64,000 bases of DNA from Plut-88900 sp963668115 (GCA_963668115.1 OY764147.1:1922001-1986000); one strand, 5' to 3'. Shown: positions 15,964 through 25,123, numbered from the stretch's first letter. Notes: a model not told the origin generated them from the sequence alone. Numbers and translations: made by a program.

Positions 15964-16899
15964 TCAGGCCGAGGGCTTGATCCCCCTCACCAAAGGCAGA
16001 ACTTCCTGAGCGAACCTCTCGTACTGTTCCATCATCCGCTCAGGGACAACCCCCGCGTTCATCACGAAGTGCGTGACTCCCGCATCGACGTACTCCTGGA
16101 TCCCCTCTGCACAGTCCTCCGCTCGACCCGACACGTTAGCCTCCCCACGCACCGCCCTGGTATGGCTCCTCCGCCGGTTGGACTCCGCCTCCAGCGTTTC
16201 CCAGGCGCGCTCCGGGTCGTCATCGAGGCAGAACCAGAGCACGGTGCCGAACTCGATTGCGTCCGGGTCGCGCTTGGCATCTCGGGCGTAGGCGCGTACC
16301 TTTTCCCGCACGGCCCTATATTCTGACGCGGGAACCAGGGTGGGCACGAAGCCGTCCGCCATATTGCCGGCCCTCACGACTGTCGACTCCACGAGGCCGT
16401 TTTTCCACAGGGGGCCCATCCAGATCGGGGGGTGGGGCTTCTGCGCGGTCTCGGGTCCCACCTGCACTCCATCCATCTGATGGAACTTGCCCTTATGGGA
16501 GACGTTCTCTCCGGAAAGGAGCTTGCGCAGCAGCATGAGCTTTTCGTCTGCCATCTTGCCTCGTTCGTGGATGTCGAGGCCGAGGGCGTCGAACTCCCTC
16601 TTGTTGCTCCCCACCCCCAATCCCAATATAACGCGCCCGTTGGTTAGGACGTCCACCGTTGCCACCGACTTTGCCAGCAGCAGCGGATGCCTGTACGGGA
16701 GCACCATCACCGCGGTTCCCAGCAGAATATGGTTCGTCCTCTGGGAGGCAGCGGCGAGAAGGGCAAGGGGGTCGGGGGAGCCGCCGAGGGCGAAGTCGGT
16801 GGTCCAGAAGGAGTCGAAGCCTGCGGCCTCGGCGCGGACCGCCATGTCGACAGCCTCGGTCGGGTCGTTTATGTGGGAGTGCATTATTCCGAATTTCAC
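15964..16899 (-). CDS. LLM-class oxidoreductase
   Basis: 311 residues from a GTG at 16899 giving MKFGIMHSHIND, preceded by AGGA at ten nt. The ORF could extend to an ATG at 16941, but the family start supports the GTG. Blocks include GFDSFWTTDFALG, LLGTAVMVLPYRHPLLLAKSVATVDVLTNGRVILGLGVG and HPPIWMGPLWKNG. It is the only member of the 12-23 kb LLM array on the minus strand and lies downstream of the aminotransferase, separated by a probable terminator. Confidence 0.86.
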   Translation of the reverse strand: MKFGIMHSHINDPTEAVDMAVRAEAAGFDSFWTTDFALGGSPDPLALLAAASQRTNHILLGTAVMVLPYRHPLLLAKSVATVDVLTNGRVILGLGVGSNKREFDALGLDIHERGKMADEKLMLLRKLLSGENVSHKGKFHQMDGVQVGPETAQKPHPPIWMGPLWKNGLVESTVVRAGNMADGFVPTLVPASEYRAVREKVRAYARDAKRDPDAIEFGTVLWFCLDDDPERAWETLEAESNRRRSHTRAVRGEANVSGRAEDCAEGIQEYVDAGVTHFVMNAGVVPERMMEQYERFAQEVLPLVRGIKPSA

Positions 16900-16930
16900 G
16901 TCAGCAGCATCCTGTCCTAAAGAAAGATAA

Positions 16931-16956
16931 AGGGCTGGCACAGAATGCCAACCCTT
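16931..16956 (-). terminator. Intrinsic terminator after the aminotransferase gene
   Basis: On the minus strand: GGGTTGGCA, loop TTCTG, TGCCAGCCC (one G-U pair), followed by TTTATCTTTCTTT. It terminates the gene ending at 17000. On the plus strand the stem has a C-A mismatch. Confidence 0.7.
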
Positions 16957-16999
16957 TTCTCATTGTCAGCTAAACCAGGTTGTTTTCGGTGTACCGCCC

Positions 17000-18163
17000 C
17001 TACAGATTCGCCACGAACTTCCTTATCCCCTCCACCCCCTTCTCCAGGTTTTCCATGCTTGTGGCGAAAGATATACGCACAAACCCCTCCCCGTATGCTC
17101 CGAAGGAGATGCCCGGGAGCACTGCAACGCCGTTTTCGTAGAGCAGCCGGTCGCCGAACTCCTGCGCCGAAAGCCCGAGGTCTGACACATTCGGGAAGAG
17201 GTAGAAGGCGCCCTCGGGCTTGACGCAGCGGATGCCGTCAATTTCGTTCAGGGCGTCGCAGGTCATGTCCCTGCGCCTTCGGAACTCCGCAACCATCGCC
17301 TGGGGCTCTTCCTTGGAACCCTCCAGGGCCGCAATCCCCGCCTTCTGGACAAAGGGCGCTGTGCAGGAGACGCTGTTCACCATCAGCTTGGAGATGTGGG
17401 GCACCAGCTCCGACGGGAACACCCCGTACCCGAGCCTCCATCCCGTCATGGCATAGGTCTTCGAAAAGCCGTCCAGGATTACGGAATGTTCCAGCATTCC
17501 CGGCAACTGGGCAATGCTGGTGTGAGTGCTGTCGTAGACGATGTCCCTGTACATCTCGTCGGAGAGGACCAGGATGTCGTTCTCCTTGGCCATATCGGCG
17601 ACGGCCTCCAGGTCCTCCCTGTCCATCATGCCGCCCGTCGGGTTGTGGGGAGAGTTGAGGATGATCAGCCGGGTGCGGGAAGTAATGGAGCGCCTCACCT
17701 CGTCGAGGTCGGGCTTAAAGCCTTCCTCTTCGTACAGGCGCATGGGCACGGGCGTAGCCCCCGAGAACTTGATCATCGACTCATAAATCGGGAAGCCGGG
17801 GTTCGGGTAGATAACTTCGTCTCCCTCTTCAACCAGGGCAGTGAGGAGGAAGTACATAATCGGCTTGGCGCCCGGCGTGACAATGATCGAGTCGGGGGAA
17901 ACGTCAATGCCGCGGGTCTCGGAGGTGTGCTTTGCCACTGCTGCCCGGACATCGGGTAGGCCGGCTGCGGGCCCGTAGTGGGTGAAGCCTCCGTCAAGAG
18001 CGTCCTTGGCCGCTCCGATGATGTGGCCGGGGGTGTCGAAGTCGGGTTCGCCCAGCTCCAGGTGGACGACGTCGACACCCGTCGCCGCCAGCGCATTGGC
18101 CTTGACCAGGACCTCGAACGCGGTCTCGGTGCCCAGGTTGCTCATTCTCGAGGCCAGTTTCAT
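17000..18163 (-). CDS. Class I/II PLP-dependent aminotransferase (aspartate aminotransferase-like)
   Basis: 387 residues, normal for fold-type I aminotransferases. Diagnostic parts are the N-terminal LELGEPDFDTP, the Asn of NSPHNPTGG, Asp/Tyr in LVLSDEMYRDIVY, the PLP lysine in DGFSKTYAMTGWRLGY, and the C-terminal Arg in FVRISFA. It transfers amino groups between an amino acid and a 2-oxoacid; the substrate (aspartate, aromatic or other) is not fixed. It is divergent from the LLM operon beginning at 18298, with promoters in the 134-bp gap, and could process amino products of that pathway. Confidence 0.9.
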   Translation of the reverse strand: MKLASRMSNLGTETAFEVLVKANALAATGVDVVHLELGEPDFDTPGHIIGAAKDALDGGFTHYGPAAGLPDVRAAVAKHTSETRGIDVSPDSIIVTPGAKPIMYFLLTALVEEGDEVIYPNPGFPIYESMIKFSGATPVPMRLYEEEGFKPDLDEVRRSITSRTRLIILNSPHNPTGGMMDREDLEAVADMAKENDILVLSDEMYRDIVYDSTHTSIAQLPGMLEHSVILDGFSKTYAMTGWRLGYGVFPSELVPHISKLMVNSVSCTAPFVQKAGIAALEGSKEEPQAMVAEFRRRRDMTCDALNEIDGIRCVKPEGAFYLFPNVSDLGLSAQEFGDRLLYENGVAVLPGISFGAYGEGFVRISFATSMENLEKGVEGIRKFVANL

Positions 18164-18210
18164 TTTCCGTGCTCCTCCCGGGACGCAAATGTCATAAATT
18201 ACAGGCGGGA

Positions 18211-18257
18211 ATTATATCACGGCCACGGTTACATCCATTAAGGCTTTCAGCTAGAAT
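18211..18257. promoter_or_regulatory. Divergent promoters between aminotransferase and LLM operon
   Basis: Plus strand: TTACAT (18229-18234), 17 bp, TAGAAT (18252-18257) for the LLM operon. Minus strand: TATAAT (complement of 18211-18216) for the aminotransferase, without a clear -35. The two promoters overlap, so they may be co-regulated. Confidence 0.6.
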
Positions 18258-18297
18258 GACCCCCGACTCCCTACAGCACCCCCAAGAGGTTTGCGCC

Positions 18298-19242
18298 ATG
18301 CCCAAAGTCGAATTCGGACCCCTTTACACCACCATGGAGAAGTACATCGGACCCGTGGAGTTCGCCGAAAAGGCCGAAGCCTGGGGATACGACTACTACT
18401 GGGTGCCCGACTACGTCACGCTTAGCCCCATGGACGCCTTTGTGCTGCTTTCGGCGGTGGGGCAGAGGACGAACTCCATCAAGTTGGGGACCGCCGTTGT
18501 GGTTGTGCCGTTCAGGACGCCCTTCCAGCTTGCCAAGGCCTCGGCGACGGTGGACGTGTTGTCGGGTGGGCGTTTCACCTTGGGGGTGGGGATAGGGGGC
18601 GCCGTGCCCCGGGACTTCGATGTCGCCCAGGTCGACATGCGAAAGCGCGGCCGCATCTCCAACGAGACCCTCCACATCACCCGCCGCCTCCTCACCGAGG
18701 AGAACGTCAGCCACCGCGGCCACTACTATTCATTCGACGACCTTACAATCGAGCCACGGCCCGTAAACGACTCCGGGATACCTATCTGGATAGGTTCCAT
18801 CTGTAACAACGGCTTCCCGCAGGGTGTCGTGGACCGGGCGGCACGCTACGGCGACGGATTCTGCCCTACCGACACCCCAATCGAAGAGTTCAAGAAGGTC
18901 CAGGAGCGTGTCCGTGCCAGGGCGGCAGAGCTGGGTCGGGACCCGGACTCCATACAATGGGGCTTGCTGGCCTGGACCTGTGGCGGTAGTTCCAAGGAAG
19001 AGGCACGGCAGACGGCGAGCCGAGAGATAAGCAAACGGCTGGAGTCGGAGTGGGACGTGCAGGCGGACAACGGGTACATTCTCGGGACTCCCGAGGAGAT
19101 GGCCGAGACCCTTCAGGGCTACGTGGATATTGGGGTGACGAATTTCGTCGTGGACCCGGCCTGCGCACCGGAAGACATGCTCGAAATGTTCGAGGTCTTC
19201 GCGAAAGAGGTCACACCCCACTTCAGGGGCGAAGACAGCTGA
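18298..19242 (+). CDS. LLM-class oxidoreductase
   Basis: 314 residues starting MPKVEFGPLYTTMEKY, with an AGAGGT ribosome site; the upstream in-frame extension to 18169 is not family-like and crosses the promoter. Blocks include GYDYYWVPDYVTL, LGTAVVVVPFRTPFQLAKASATVDVLSGGRFTLGVGIG and IPIWIGSICNNGF. Near the C-terminus it has DIGVTNFVVDPAC. It is similar to the LLM at 21133. It is the first gene of a four-gene overlapping operon (18298-22062). The cofactor, FMN or F420, is undetermined. Confidence 0.88.
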   Translation: MPKVEFGPLYTTMEKYIGPVEFAEKAEAWGYDYYWVPDYVTLSPMDAFVLLSAVGQRTNSIKLGTAVVVVPFRTPFQLAKASATVDVLSGGRFTLGVGIGGAVPRDFDVAQVDMRKRGRISNETLHITRRLLTEENVSHRGHYYSFDDLTIEPRPVNDSGIPIWIGSICNNGFPQGVVDRAARYGDGFCPTDTPIEEFKKVQERVRARAAELGRDPDSIQWGLLAWTCGGSSKEEARQTASREISKRLESEWDVQADNGYILGTPEEMAETLQGYVDIGVTNFVVDPACAPEDMLEMFEVFAKEVTPHFRGEDS

Positions 19243-20192
19243 TGAGCGAATTGGGATTCGGGGTTACCCTGTTCGACGCGAATGAGAGGCCGGTTATCAA
19301 GCAGGGTGTCGACGCAGAGGCATGGGGCTATTCCATCTTCTGGGCCCCCGAGTTTTTGGGCATCCCCACCCTTGAACCCTTTCCCGTCCTCTCAGCAGTA
19401 GCACAGCACACCACCAGCATCAGGCTGGGCACCGGAATAGCGGGGCTGGCCGTTCGCAGCCCCGTCCAGATGGCCAAGGCCGCAGTCACCACCGACATCC
19501 TTTCCAACGGCCGGCTGGTGTTGGGGCTGGGGTTGGGGGGACTTGTTCCCATCGATCTGGAGGTCGAAGGCATCCCCAATCTCAGGGAACGCGGGCGCAT
19601 CTCCAATGAGCGCCTCGAAATCCTCTATAGGCTCTTTACCGAGCGCATCGTTTCCTATTCCGGTGACTACTATGATTTCAAGGACTTTACCCTGGGTCCC
19701 GACCCCGTGCAGAAGCCCCGAGTCCCCATCTGGCTCGGGGCACGGTGGACGGGCAAGATAGCCGATGCTGCCCTCAAGCGCGCCGGGACCTACGCCGACG
19801 TCTTCATCTTCCCCGCCGACACCCCAACGTCCTACTATACTTACGGCAAGGAAAAGGTCCGGGCCTACGCCGAAGCCGCGGGTCGGGACCCGGACGCCAT
19901 AGGCTTCGCAAGCACCATGTGGACGTGCCTCGGGCCGTCTCGGGAGAAGGCAATTGAAGTCGCCGACCGCATCATCCCGGAGATGCTCAGCGTGCCCTGG
20001 GTGGTGCCGGACAACGCCTGCTACGGCATGGGCACCCCCGAGGACTGCATCGCAACGGTGGAGGAGTTCGCCGAACTGGGTGTATCGCACCTCATCATGA
20101 ACCCCTGCTGCGATTACGAAGAGGTCACGGCGCAGACCGAGCAGTTCGGTCGGGAGGTAATATCGCACTTCAAGTCGGGTGATGCCTCGTGA
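19242..20192 (+). CDS. LLM-class oxidoreductase
   Basis: 316 residues. The ATG shares one base with the previous stop (TGATG), so it is translationally coupled; the longer upstream ORF is a shadow. Blocks are AWGYSIFWAPEFLGIPTLEPF, LGTGIAGLAVRSPVQMAKAAVTTDILSNGRLVLGLGLG and RVPIWLGARWTGK. It is a close paralog of the next gene, with the same C-terminal NPCCDYEEVTAQTEQFGREV pattern, so the pair arose by tandem duplication. The Cys-Cys near the end is shared by the pair only. Confidence 0.87.
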   Translation: MSELGFGVTLFDANERPVIKQGVDAEAWGYSIFWAPEFLGIPTLEPFPVLSAVAQHTTSIRLGTGIAGLAVRSPVQMAKAAVTTDILSNGRLVLGLGLGGLVPIDLEVEGIPNLRERGRISNERLEILYRLFTERIVSYSGDYYDFKDFTLGPDPVQKPRVPIWLGARWTGKIADAALKRAGTYADVFIFPADTPTSYYTYGKEKVRAYAEAAGRDPDAIGFASTMWTCLGPSREKAIEVADRIIPEMLSVPWVVPDNACYGMGTPEDCIATVEEFAELGVSHLIMNPCCDYEEVTAQTEQFGREVISHFKSGDAS

Positions 20193-21136
20193 CAATAATG
20201 GAGTTCGGGGTTACCCACACCGGGCTAAGTGACCGCTCGCCGGTGCGGCAGGGCATGGACGCCGAGGCCTGGGGCTACGGCATTTTCTGGGCGCCCGAAT
20301 TCCTCGCGATTCCGACCCTTGAACCCTTTTCCGTCCTCTCAGCCGTGGCCCAGCGCACCTCCACTATCAAGCTAGGCACGGGCGTCGCAGGGCTGGCACT
20401 GCGCAGTCCATTCCAGCTAGCCAAGGCTGCCATCACCACGGACATCCTATCCGACGGACGGCTGGTACTCGGGCTGGGCCTGGGGGGTGTCCATCCCAAA
20501 GACCTGGAGGTTGAGGGCATTCCCAACCTGCGGGAACGGGGCCGGGTCTCCAACGAGAGGCTGGAAATCCTTTACCGGCTCTTCACCGAGAAGAACGTCT
20601 CCCACTCCGGCGAATACTACCAGTTCGAGGACTTCACCCTCACCCCCGACCCCGTGCAAAGGCCCCATGTTCCCATCTGGGTCGGGGCACGGTGGTCGGG
20701 CAAGATCTTCGACGCCGCCCTGAAGCGCGCCGGGACCTACGCCGACGTCTTCATCTTCCCCGCCGACACGCCGACGGACTACTACCCGGGCGCCAAGGAG
20801 AAGATCAGGAAGTACGCCGAAGCTGCGGGCCGGGACCCGGGCGATATCCGTTTCGCCTCGACTCTCTGGACTTGTCTTGCCTCATCGCGGGAAGAAGCAA
20901 AGGCCATTGCCAACCGTGAGATTACCCGTTCGCTGCAAGTCCCCTGGGTGGTCCCCGACAACGCCTGCTACGGGCTCGGGACGCCGGAAGACTGCATAGC
21001 TACCGTGGAGGAATTCGCAGACCTCGGCGTCTCCCATCTACTCCTGGCCCCCTGCTGCACTCCCGAAGAGATTACCGCCCAGACGGAGCAGTTCGGCCGC
21101 GAAGTCGTATCCCATTTCAAAGGTGATGCCCAATGA
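20189..21136 (+). CDS. LLM-class oxidoreductase
   Basis: 315 residues from GTG overlapping the previous stop by four nt (GTGA). It is a very close paralog of the preceding protein: AWGYGIFWAPEFLAIPTLEPF, LVLGLGLGGVHPKDLEVEGIP and APCCTPEEITAQTEQFGREV. The pair may form a heterodimer, as bacterial luciferase LuxA/LuxB does, but functional homodimers are as likely. It overlaps the next gene by ATGA. Confidence 0.87.
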   Translation: MTIMEFGVTHTGLSDRSPVRQGMDAEAWGYGIFWAPEFLAIPTLEPFSVLSAVAQRTSTIKLGTGVAGLALRSPFQLAKAAITTDILSDGRLVLGLGLGGVHPKDLEVEGIPNLRERGRVSNERLEILYRLFTEKNVSHSGEYYQFEDFTLTPDPVQRPHVPIWVGARWSGKIFDAALKRAGTYADVFIFPADTPTDYYPGAKEKIRKYAEAAGRDPGDIRFASTLWTCLASSREEAKAIANREITRSLQVPWVVPDNACYGLGTPEDCIATVEEFADLGVSHLLLAPCCTPEEITAQTEQFGREVVSHFKGDAQ

Positions 21137-22062
21137 ACAAAATCCAGTTCGGACCCCTCTTTTTCCCTACCGAAGAAGGCCCCGAGGCCCTCGAACTCGC
21201 CAAAATGGCCGATGACCTCGGGTACGACTACTTCTGGGTCCCTGACTACGTGACCCTGCCTTACCTGGACGCCTTCGTCCTGCTGGCAGCAGCCGCCCGG
21301 GAGACGAAGAACGTGAGGCTCGGAACTGCGGTGACGCTGGCGCCTTTCCGGTCGCCCTTCCAGATGTTCAAGGATGCGGCGTCGGTGGACGTGCTTTCGG
21401 ATGGTCGGCTGACGCTGGGCGTGGGTATCGGCGCCGTGGCCCGGGACTTCGAGATCGCTCAGGTCGACTTCCGTAAGCGCGGCCGCATCTCCGATGAGTA
21501 CATCGACATCACCCGACGCCTCTTAGCCGGGGAGCACGTGGACTACGACGGTGAGTTCTACAGCTTCCGCGACCTGACTATGGGCCCTCGACCCGTCCAG
21601 CAGCCCGTTCCCATCTGGATCGGGGCAAATGGGCAGAGCGGCTTTCCACCGGGTGTGCTGCGTAGAGCAGGGCGCCTCGGGGACGGCTTTTTCCCCACCG
21701 AGACCCCCATCAAGACCTTTATGGAGGCCCAGGCCAGCATCCAGGAGCACGCCGAGGCCGCAGGCCGCAATCCCGACAACATCGGATGGGGCCTGCTAAC
21801 CTGGAGCGCCCTGGCCGACAACCGGGAAGAGGGGGTCAGGACGGCTGAAAGGGAGATCGGGGCCCGGCTGAACAAAGTGCACACGGTGAACCCGGATGCC
21901 GGGTACGCAGTCGGGCGGCCCGAGGACATGATCGAGACCATAGAGTCCTTCGCCAAGATCGGTGTAACCAACTTCGTCATAGATCCCGGATGCCACCCCC
22001 GTGACATACGCACCCTCGTCGAGACCTTCGCCAAAGAGGTCATGCCCCACTTCCGAGATTAG
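21133..22062 (+). CDS. LLM-class oxidoreductase
   Basis: 309 residues starting MNKIQFGPLFFPTEEG, with start overlapping the previous stop (ATGA). Blocks are LGYDYFWVPDYVTLPYLDAF, LGTAVTLAPFRSPFQMFKDAASVDVLSDGRLTLGVGIG and VPIWIGANGQSGF, and the C-terminal KIGVTNFVIDPGC matches the LLM at 18298. It is the last gene of the overlapping four-gene LLM operon; the next LLM starts 28 nt later with its own AAGGAG site. Confidence 0.87.
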   Translation: MNKIQFGPLFFPTEEGPEALELAKMADDLGYDYFWVPDYVTLPYLDAFVLLAAAARETKNVRLGTAVTLAPFRSPFQMFKDAASVDVLSDGRLTLGVGIGAVARDFEIAQVDFRKRGRISDEYIDITRRLLAGEHVDYDGEFYSFRDLTMGPRPVQQPVPIWIGANGQSGFPPGVLRRAGRLGDGFFPTETPIKTFMEAQASIQEHAEAAGRNPDNIGWGLLTWSALADNREEGVRTAEREIGARLNKVHTVNPDAGYAVGRPEDMIETIESFAKIGVTNFVIDPGCHPRDIRTLVETFAKEVMPHFRD

Positions 22063-22089
22063 TGCGCAGTTAAATCCAAGGAGATTGTC

Positions 22090-23070
22090 ATGGCGTTAAA
22101 AATAGGAATCCACGCCGGCCCACAGGACTGCTCCTACGAAGACCTGAAGCGGCTGTGGCACATGGCCGACTCCTCGGGGTTTTACTGGGTCTCGGTCTGG
22201 GACCACTTCTACGAGACCCCGGTTATCGACGGCAAGGGCCCCTGCTTCGAGGCCGTGTCCATCATGACCGCGCTGGCTGCGGAGACGAAGAACGTACGAG
22301 TCGGGTGCCTGGTGTTCTGCGTCGGGACCCGGAACCCCGGTCTTTTGGCTAAGGCAGCTGTCACCATCGACCACGTCAGTAACGGGCGTTTGGAACTAGG
22401 AATCGGCTACGGCCCGTGGGGTCCGGAATACGTCGCCTATGGGCTTGACCTGCCTACAATGAAGGCCCAGATGGACATCCTGGAGGAGGCGGCGCAAATC
22501 ACCCGCTCCATGCTCCACAACGGGACCACCAGCTTCCAGGGTAAACATTTCCAGATCGAAAATGCCCACGTCTACCCCCGACCTATCCAGGACCCCCCGA
22601 GGCTGTGGATAGCGGGCATAGGAGAAAGGCGCATTCTGCCAATGGTCGCCCGCTACGCCGACGGCTGGAACGCCACTTACATCCCCGACGCGGCCTTCAA
22701 GTCCAAGAACGAGCTGTTGAACAGGCTATGTGAGGAGCAGGGTCGGGACCCGGCGGAGATCGCCCGTACCTGCAACGTAGGCTTCTACATGGGCGCCGAC
22801 GAAAAAGCCGCCCAGCGAAAGCGTCGGGAGTTCGAGGAGAAATGGGGTCGGGGGGAGGCGGGTCCCGACGACGCGAAATACGACAAAGACCGGGACTACC
22901 TGGCGGAGTTCGAACAAGGGATGATCTTCGGCACCGCCCAGAACGCCATCGAGCGGCTCGGGAGTTTGCAGGAGTCGGGGGCGGACCAAGTCAACATCTC
23001 CGTCCGCGCCCCCTTTGACTGGGAGGGGTTGCAGGCCTTTGTGGAGGAGGTCATTCCAGCGTTCAGTTGA
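22090..23070 (+). CDS. LLM-class oxidoreductase
   Basis: 326 residues with an AAGGAG ribosome site. It is a distinct subtype: GFYWVSVWDHFYETPV, VRVGCLVFCVGTRNPGLLAKAAVTIDHVSNGRLELGIGYG and PPRLWIAGIGERRILPMVARYADGW. The C-terminal SGADQVNISVRAPFDWEGLQAF matches the F420-type LLMs at 11804 and 13959 more than its immediate neighbours. It lacks the FGP start. It is probably cotranscribed with the upstream four LLM genes. The substrate is unknown. Confidence 0.87.
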   Translation: MALKIGIHAGPQDCSYEDLKRLWHMADSSGFYWVSVWDHFYETPVIDGKGPCFEAVSIMTALAAETKNVRVGCLVFCVGTRNPGLLAKAAVTIDHVSNGRLELGIGYGPWGPEYVAYGLDLPTMKAQMDILEEAAQITRSMLHNGTTSFQGKHFQIENAHVYPRPIQDPPRLWIAGIGERRILPMVARYADGWNATYIPDAAFKSKNELLNRLCEEQGRDPAEIARTCNVGFYMGADEKAAQRKRREFEEKWGRGEAGPDDAKYDKDRDYLAEFEQGMIFGTAQNAIERLGSLQESGADQVNISVRAPFDWEGLQAFVEEVIPAFS

Positions 23071-23090
23071 GTTGCCCTACGGTGACACCT

Positions 23091-23303
23091 ATGAATAGGG
23101 CCGATAAAGCGGAAATCACATTCATAGTCAGCGTCGACGAACTGGACGGTGGCTATTCTGCTAGCGCCTTGGAGTTTGGCATCCATACCCAGGCCGACAC
23201 GCTTGACGAGCTGCACTACAACATGGCAGAGGCCGTCGAGTGCTACTTTGATGATGGGCAGGCATTGCCGCGGATTCGGGTAACTACGGATATTCCAAGT
23301 TAA
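23091..23303 (+). CDS. HicB-like small protein (orphan antitoxin-type fold)
   Basis: 70 residues from ATG at 23091 (a TTG at 23067 inside the LLM end would add eight). The pattern ITFIVSVDELDGGYSASALEFGIHTQADTLDELHYNMAEAVECYF is the beta-beta-alpha partial RNase H fold of HicB/UPF0150 proteins. No HicA toxin and no DNA-binding domain are present. Such orphans are common; the function is unknown. It lies 21 nt after the last LLM gene. Confidence 0.6.
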   Translation: MNRADKAEITFIVSVDELDGGYSASALEFGIHTQADTLDELHYNMAEAVECYFDDGQALPRIRVTTDIPS

Positions 23304-23330
23304 CTTTACGGGGGCGAGGACCCCTATGCC

Positions 23331-24674
23331 CTACCCCTCCTCCGTCACCCGATCAACGAACTCCTTCGCCAGCCCGAGATACGAGTCGGGGTCCAGCAGC
23401 CGGTCTATCTCCGCCTCTGATAGGACATTGGTGACCCTTTCGTCCTCCATCAGCAGGTCTTTCAGCCACCGACCCTCCTCGAAGGCTTTCTGGGCGGCCT
23501 CGTAGACCACGTCGTGGGCGGTGAAGCGGCCGAGGGTCTCGGCCAGCCCGATCATCACCGCCTCCGACATTATCAGGCCCCGGCTGTGGTCCAAGTTCCG
23601 GCGCATGGCCTCGGGCTTGACCTGCAGGTTCTCGAAGATGCCGATGGACAGGTTCAGCAGGCCCGCGGCAAGGATGCACCCCTCCGACACGAAATGCCAT
23701 TCGGTGTGCCACACCGCCGAGTCCCGTTCGTCCTCGTGCTCCAGCCCCTCCAACGCTGCCCCGGCCAGGGCGCGGATGATCCGGGCCACGGCGATCACCT
23801 GCTCGGACCAGGTCGGGTTTCGCTTCTGGGGCATCGTGCTGCTGCCAACCTGCCCCACCCCGAACTTCTCCTCAAGCTCGCCCATTTCAGTCCGCTGCAT
23901 CAGCACGACCTCGTGGGTCATCTTCGCCAGGCTGCCCGCAATCATTGAAAGCACCGTGATGAACTCAACGAGGTTGTCCCGGGCCGAGTGCCAAGTAATG
24001 ACCGGGTTCCCAAGCCCCAGGTCCTCCATCAGGGCGTCCCGCACCTCAGTCGCCCTGTCACCCAGCGACGAAAGCGTGCCCGCCCCACCACTGAACTGCC
24101 CTACCAAGAGCCTGGGCTTGCACTGCTCCATCCGCTCGATGTGCCGGCCCATCTCCGCCGCCCATACAGCCACCTTGTACCCGAAGGTGATCGGCAATGC
24201 CTGCTGCCCGTGCGTCCGACCCGCCATAAGAGTACCTCGGTGCTCCTTTGCCAGGTCGATGAGCGACCGGTGCACTCGCCCCAGGTCCCGATTCAGGATC
24301 GCCAGGGCCTGCCTCAGCTGCAGCACCATCCCCGTGTCCATGATGTCCTGCGTCGTCGCGCCCCAGTGGATGTACTCACCAGAGTCCCCCGGACAGTGCC
24401 GTTCAAGTTCCTTGATTACGGGGACAATGGGGTGTCGGGTCACGTCCATGTCCCGCTTGATGGCCTCGAGGCTCATTTCACTGGCATTGCAATGGGCGAC
24501 GATGGCGTCCGCCGCTTCCTGTGGGACCACCCCCAGCCGCCCCTCGACCCGGGCGAGGGCCGCCTCCACGTCCAGCCAGCACTGGAGCTGGTTCCGCTCC
24601 TCGAAAATGGCGCGCATCTCGTCGGTGCCGAACAGGTCCTTGAAAAACGCCGAGTCCAGGGGTGTCGAGCCCAT
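23331..24674 (-). CDS. Aspartase/fumarase-superfamily lyase (adenylosuccinate lyase / carboxymuconate cycloisomerase-like)
   Basis: 447 residues. The superfamily signature GSSTMPQKRNP is near residue 285, with the conserved His regions HWGATTQDIMDTG and AGRTHGQQALPITFG. These enzymes form fumarate or related products by beta-elimination. The Gln in MPQKRNP and the overall length resemble the PcaB/PurB-like group found in catabolic contexts more than housekeeping PurB, so the assignment to purine synthesis is uncertain. The gene stands alone on the minus strand, between the LLM array and a TA pair. Confidence 0.85.
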   Translation of the reverse strand: MGSTPLDSAFFKDLFGTDEMRAIFEERNQLQCWLDVEAALARVEGRLGVVPQEAADAIVAHCNASEMSLEAIKRDMDVTRHPIVPVIKELERHCPGDSGEYIHWGATTQDIMDTGMVLQLRQALAILNRDLGRVHRSLIDLAKEHRGTLMAGRTHGQQALPITFGYKVAVWAAEMGRHIERMEQCKPRLLVGQFSGGAGTLSSLGDRATEVRDALMEDLGLGNPVITWHSARDNLVEFITVLSMIAGSLAKMTHEVVLMQRTEMGELEEKFGVGQVGSSTMPQKRNPTWSEQVIAVARIIRALAGAALEGLEHEDERDSAVWHTEWHFVSEGCILAAGLLNLSIGIFENLQVKPEAMRRNLDHSRGLIMSEAVMIGLAETLGRFTAHDVVYEAAQKAFEEGRWLKDLLMEDERVTNVLSEAEIDRLLDPDSYLGLAKEFVDRVTEEG

Positions 24675-24810
24675 GTGATATTCCTTTCAATGTGGGAGGG
24701 TGTCGGGAGCGCCCGCCTAGCCTAATGCGGAGGGAGGGGGATGGCAACACGGGTGTCGCCGTACCCTAATTGTACAGGCGCCGAATCACAAATAGTCGCG
24801 CCGGCAATGT

Positions 24811-24838
24811 TATAATTGATGTATCCCATTTGGAATAC
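24811..24838 (+). promoter_or_regulatory. dinJ-yafQ promoter -10 and palindromic operator
   Basis: TATAAT at 24811-24816 is followed by the imperfect palindrome GTATCCCATTTGGAATAC (24821-24838; 7 of 8 arm positions pair). Its place across the transcription start fits autorepression by the antitoxin-toxin complex. Confidence 0.65.
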
Positions 24839-24859
24839 ACATTTTTCGGGAGGTATACG

Positions 24860-25123
24860 ATGGCTAAATCCGCAATGGTACGAGCACGGGTAGAGCCCGA
24901 ATTGAAGCGCCAGGCCGAAGAACTATTTTCGGAGCTTGGATTATCTGCCACGGAGGCAATTACACTCTTTTACAGACAGGTCGCAATACACCGAGGCTTA
25001 CCATTCCCTGTGCGAATTCCAAATGCAGAGACCTTAGAGGCGCTGCGGCAAGCTGAGAATCGAGAAGACCTCCTTGAATACTCCAGTATCGAAGACTTCA
25101 AGGAAGACCTAGAGCGCGCATAG
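24860..25123 (+). CDS. dinJ: RelB/DinJ-family antitoxin
   Basis: 87 residues from the ATG giving MAKSAMVRARVEPELKRQAEE, with GGGAGG seven nt upstream. The N-terminus is RHH DNA-binding (RVEPELK..AEELFSELGLSATEAITLFYRQV), exactly the DinJ pattern. The remainder (FPVRIPNAETLEALRQ) is the toxin-binding arm. The toxin gene begins at the base after the stop codon. The operator palindrome upstream supports autoregulation. Confidence 0.9.
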   Translation: MAKSAMVRARVEPELKRQAEELFSELGLSATEAITLFYRQVAIHRGLPFPVRIPNAETLEALRQAENREDLLEYSSIEDFKEDLERA

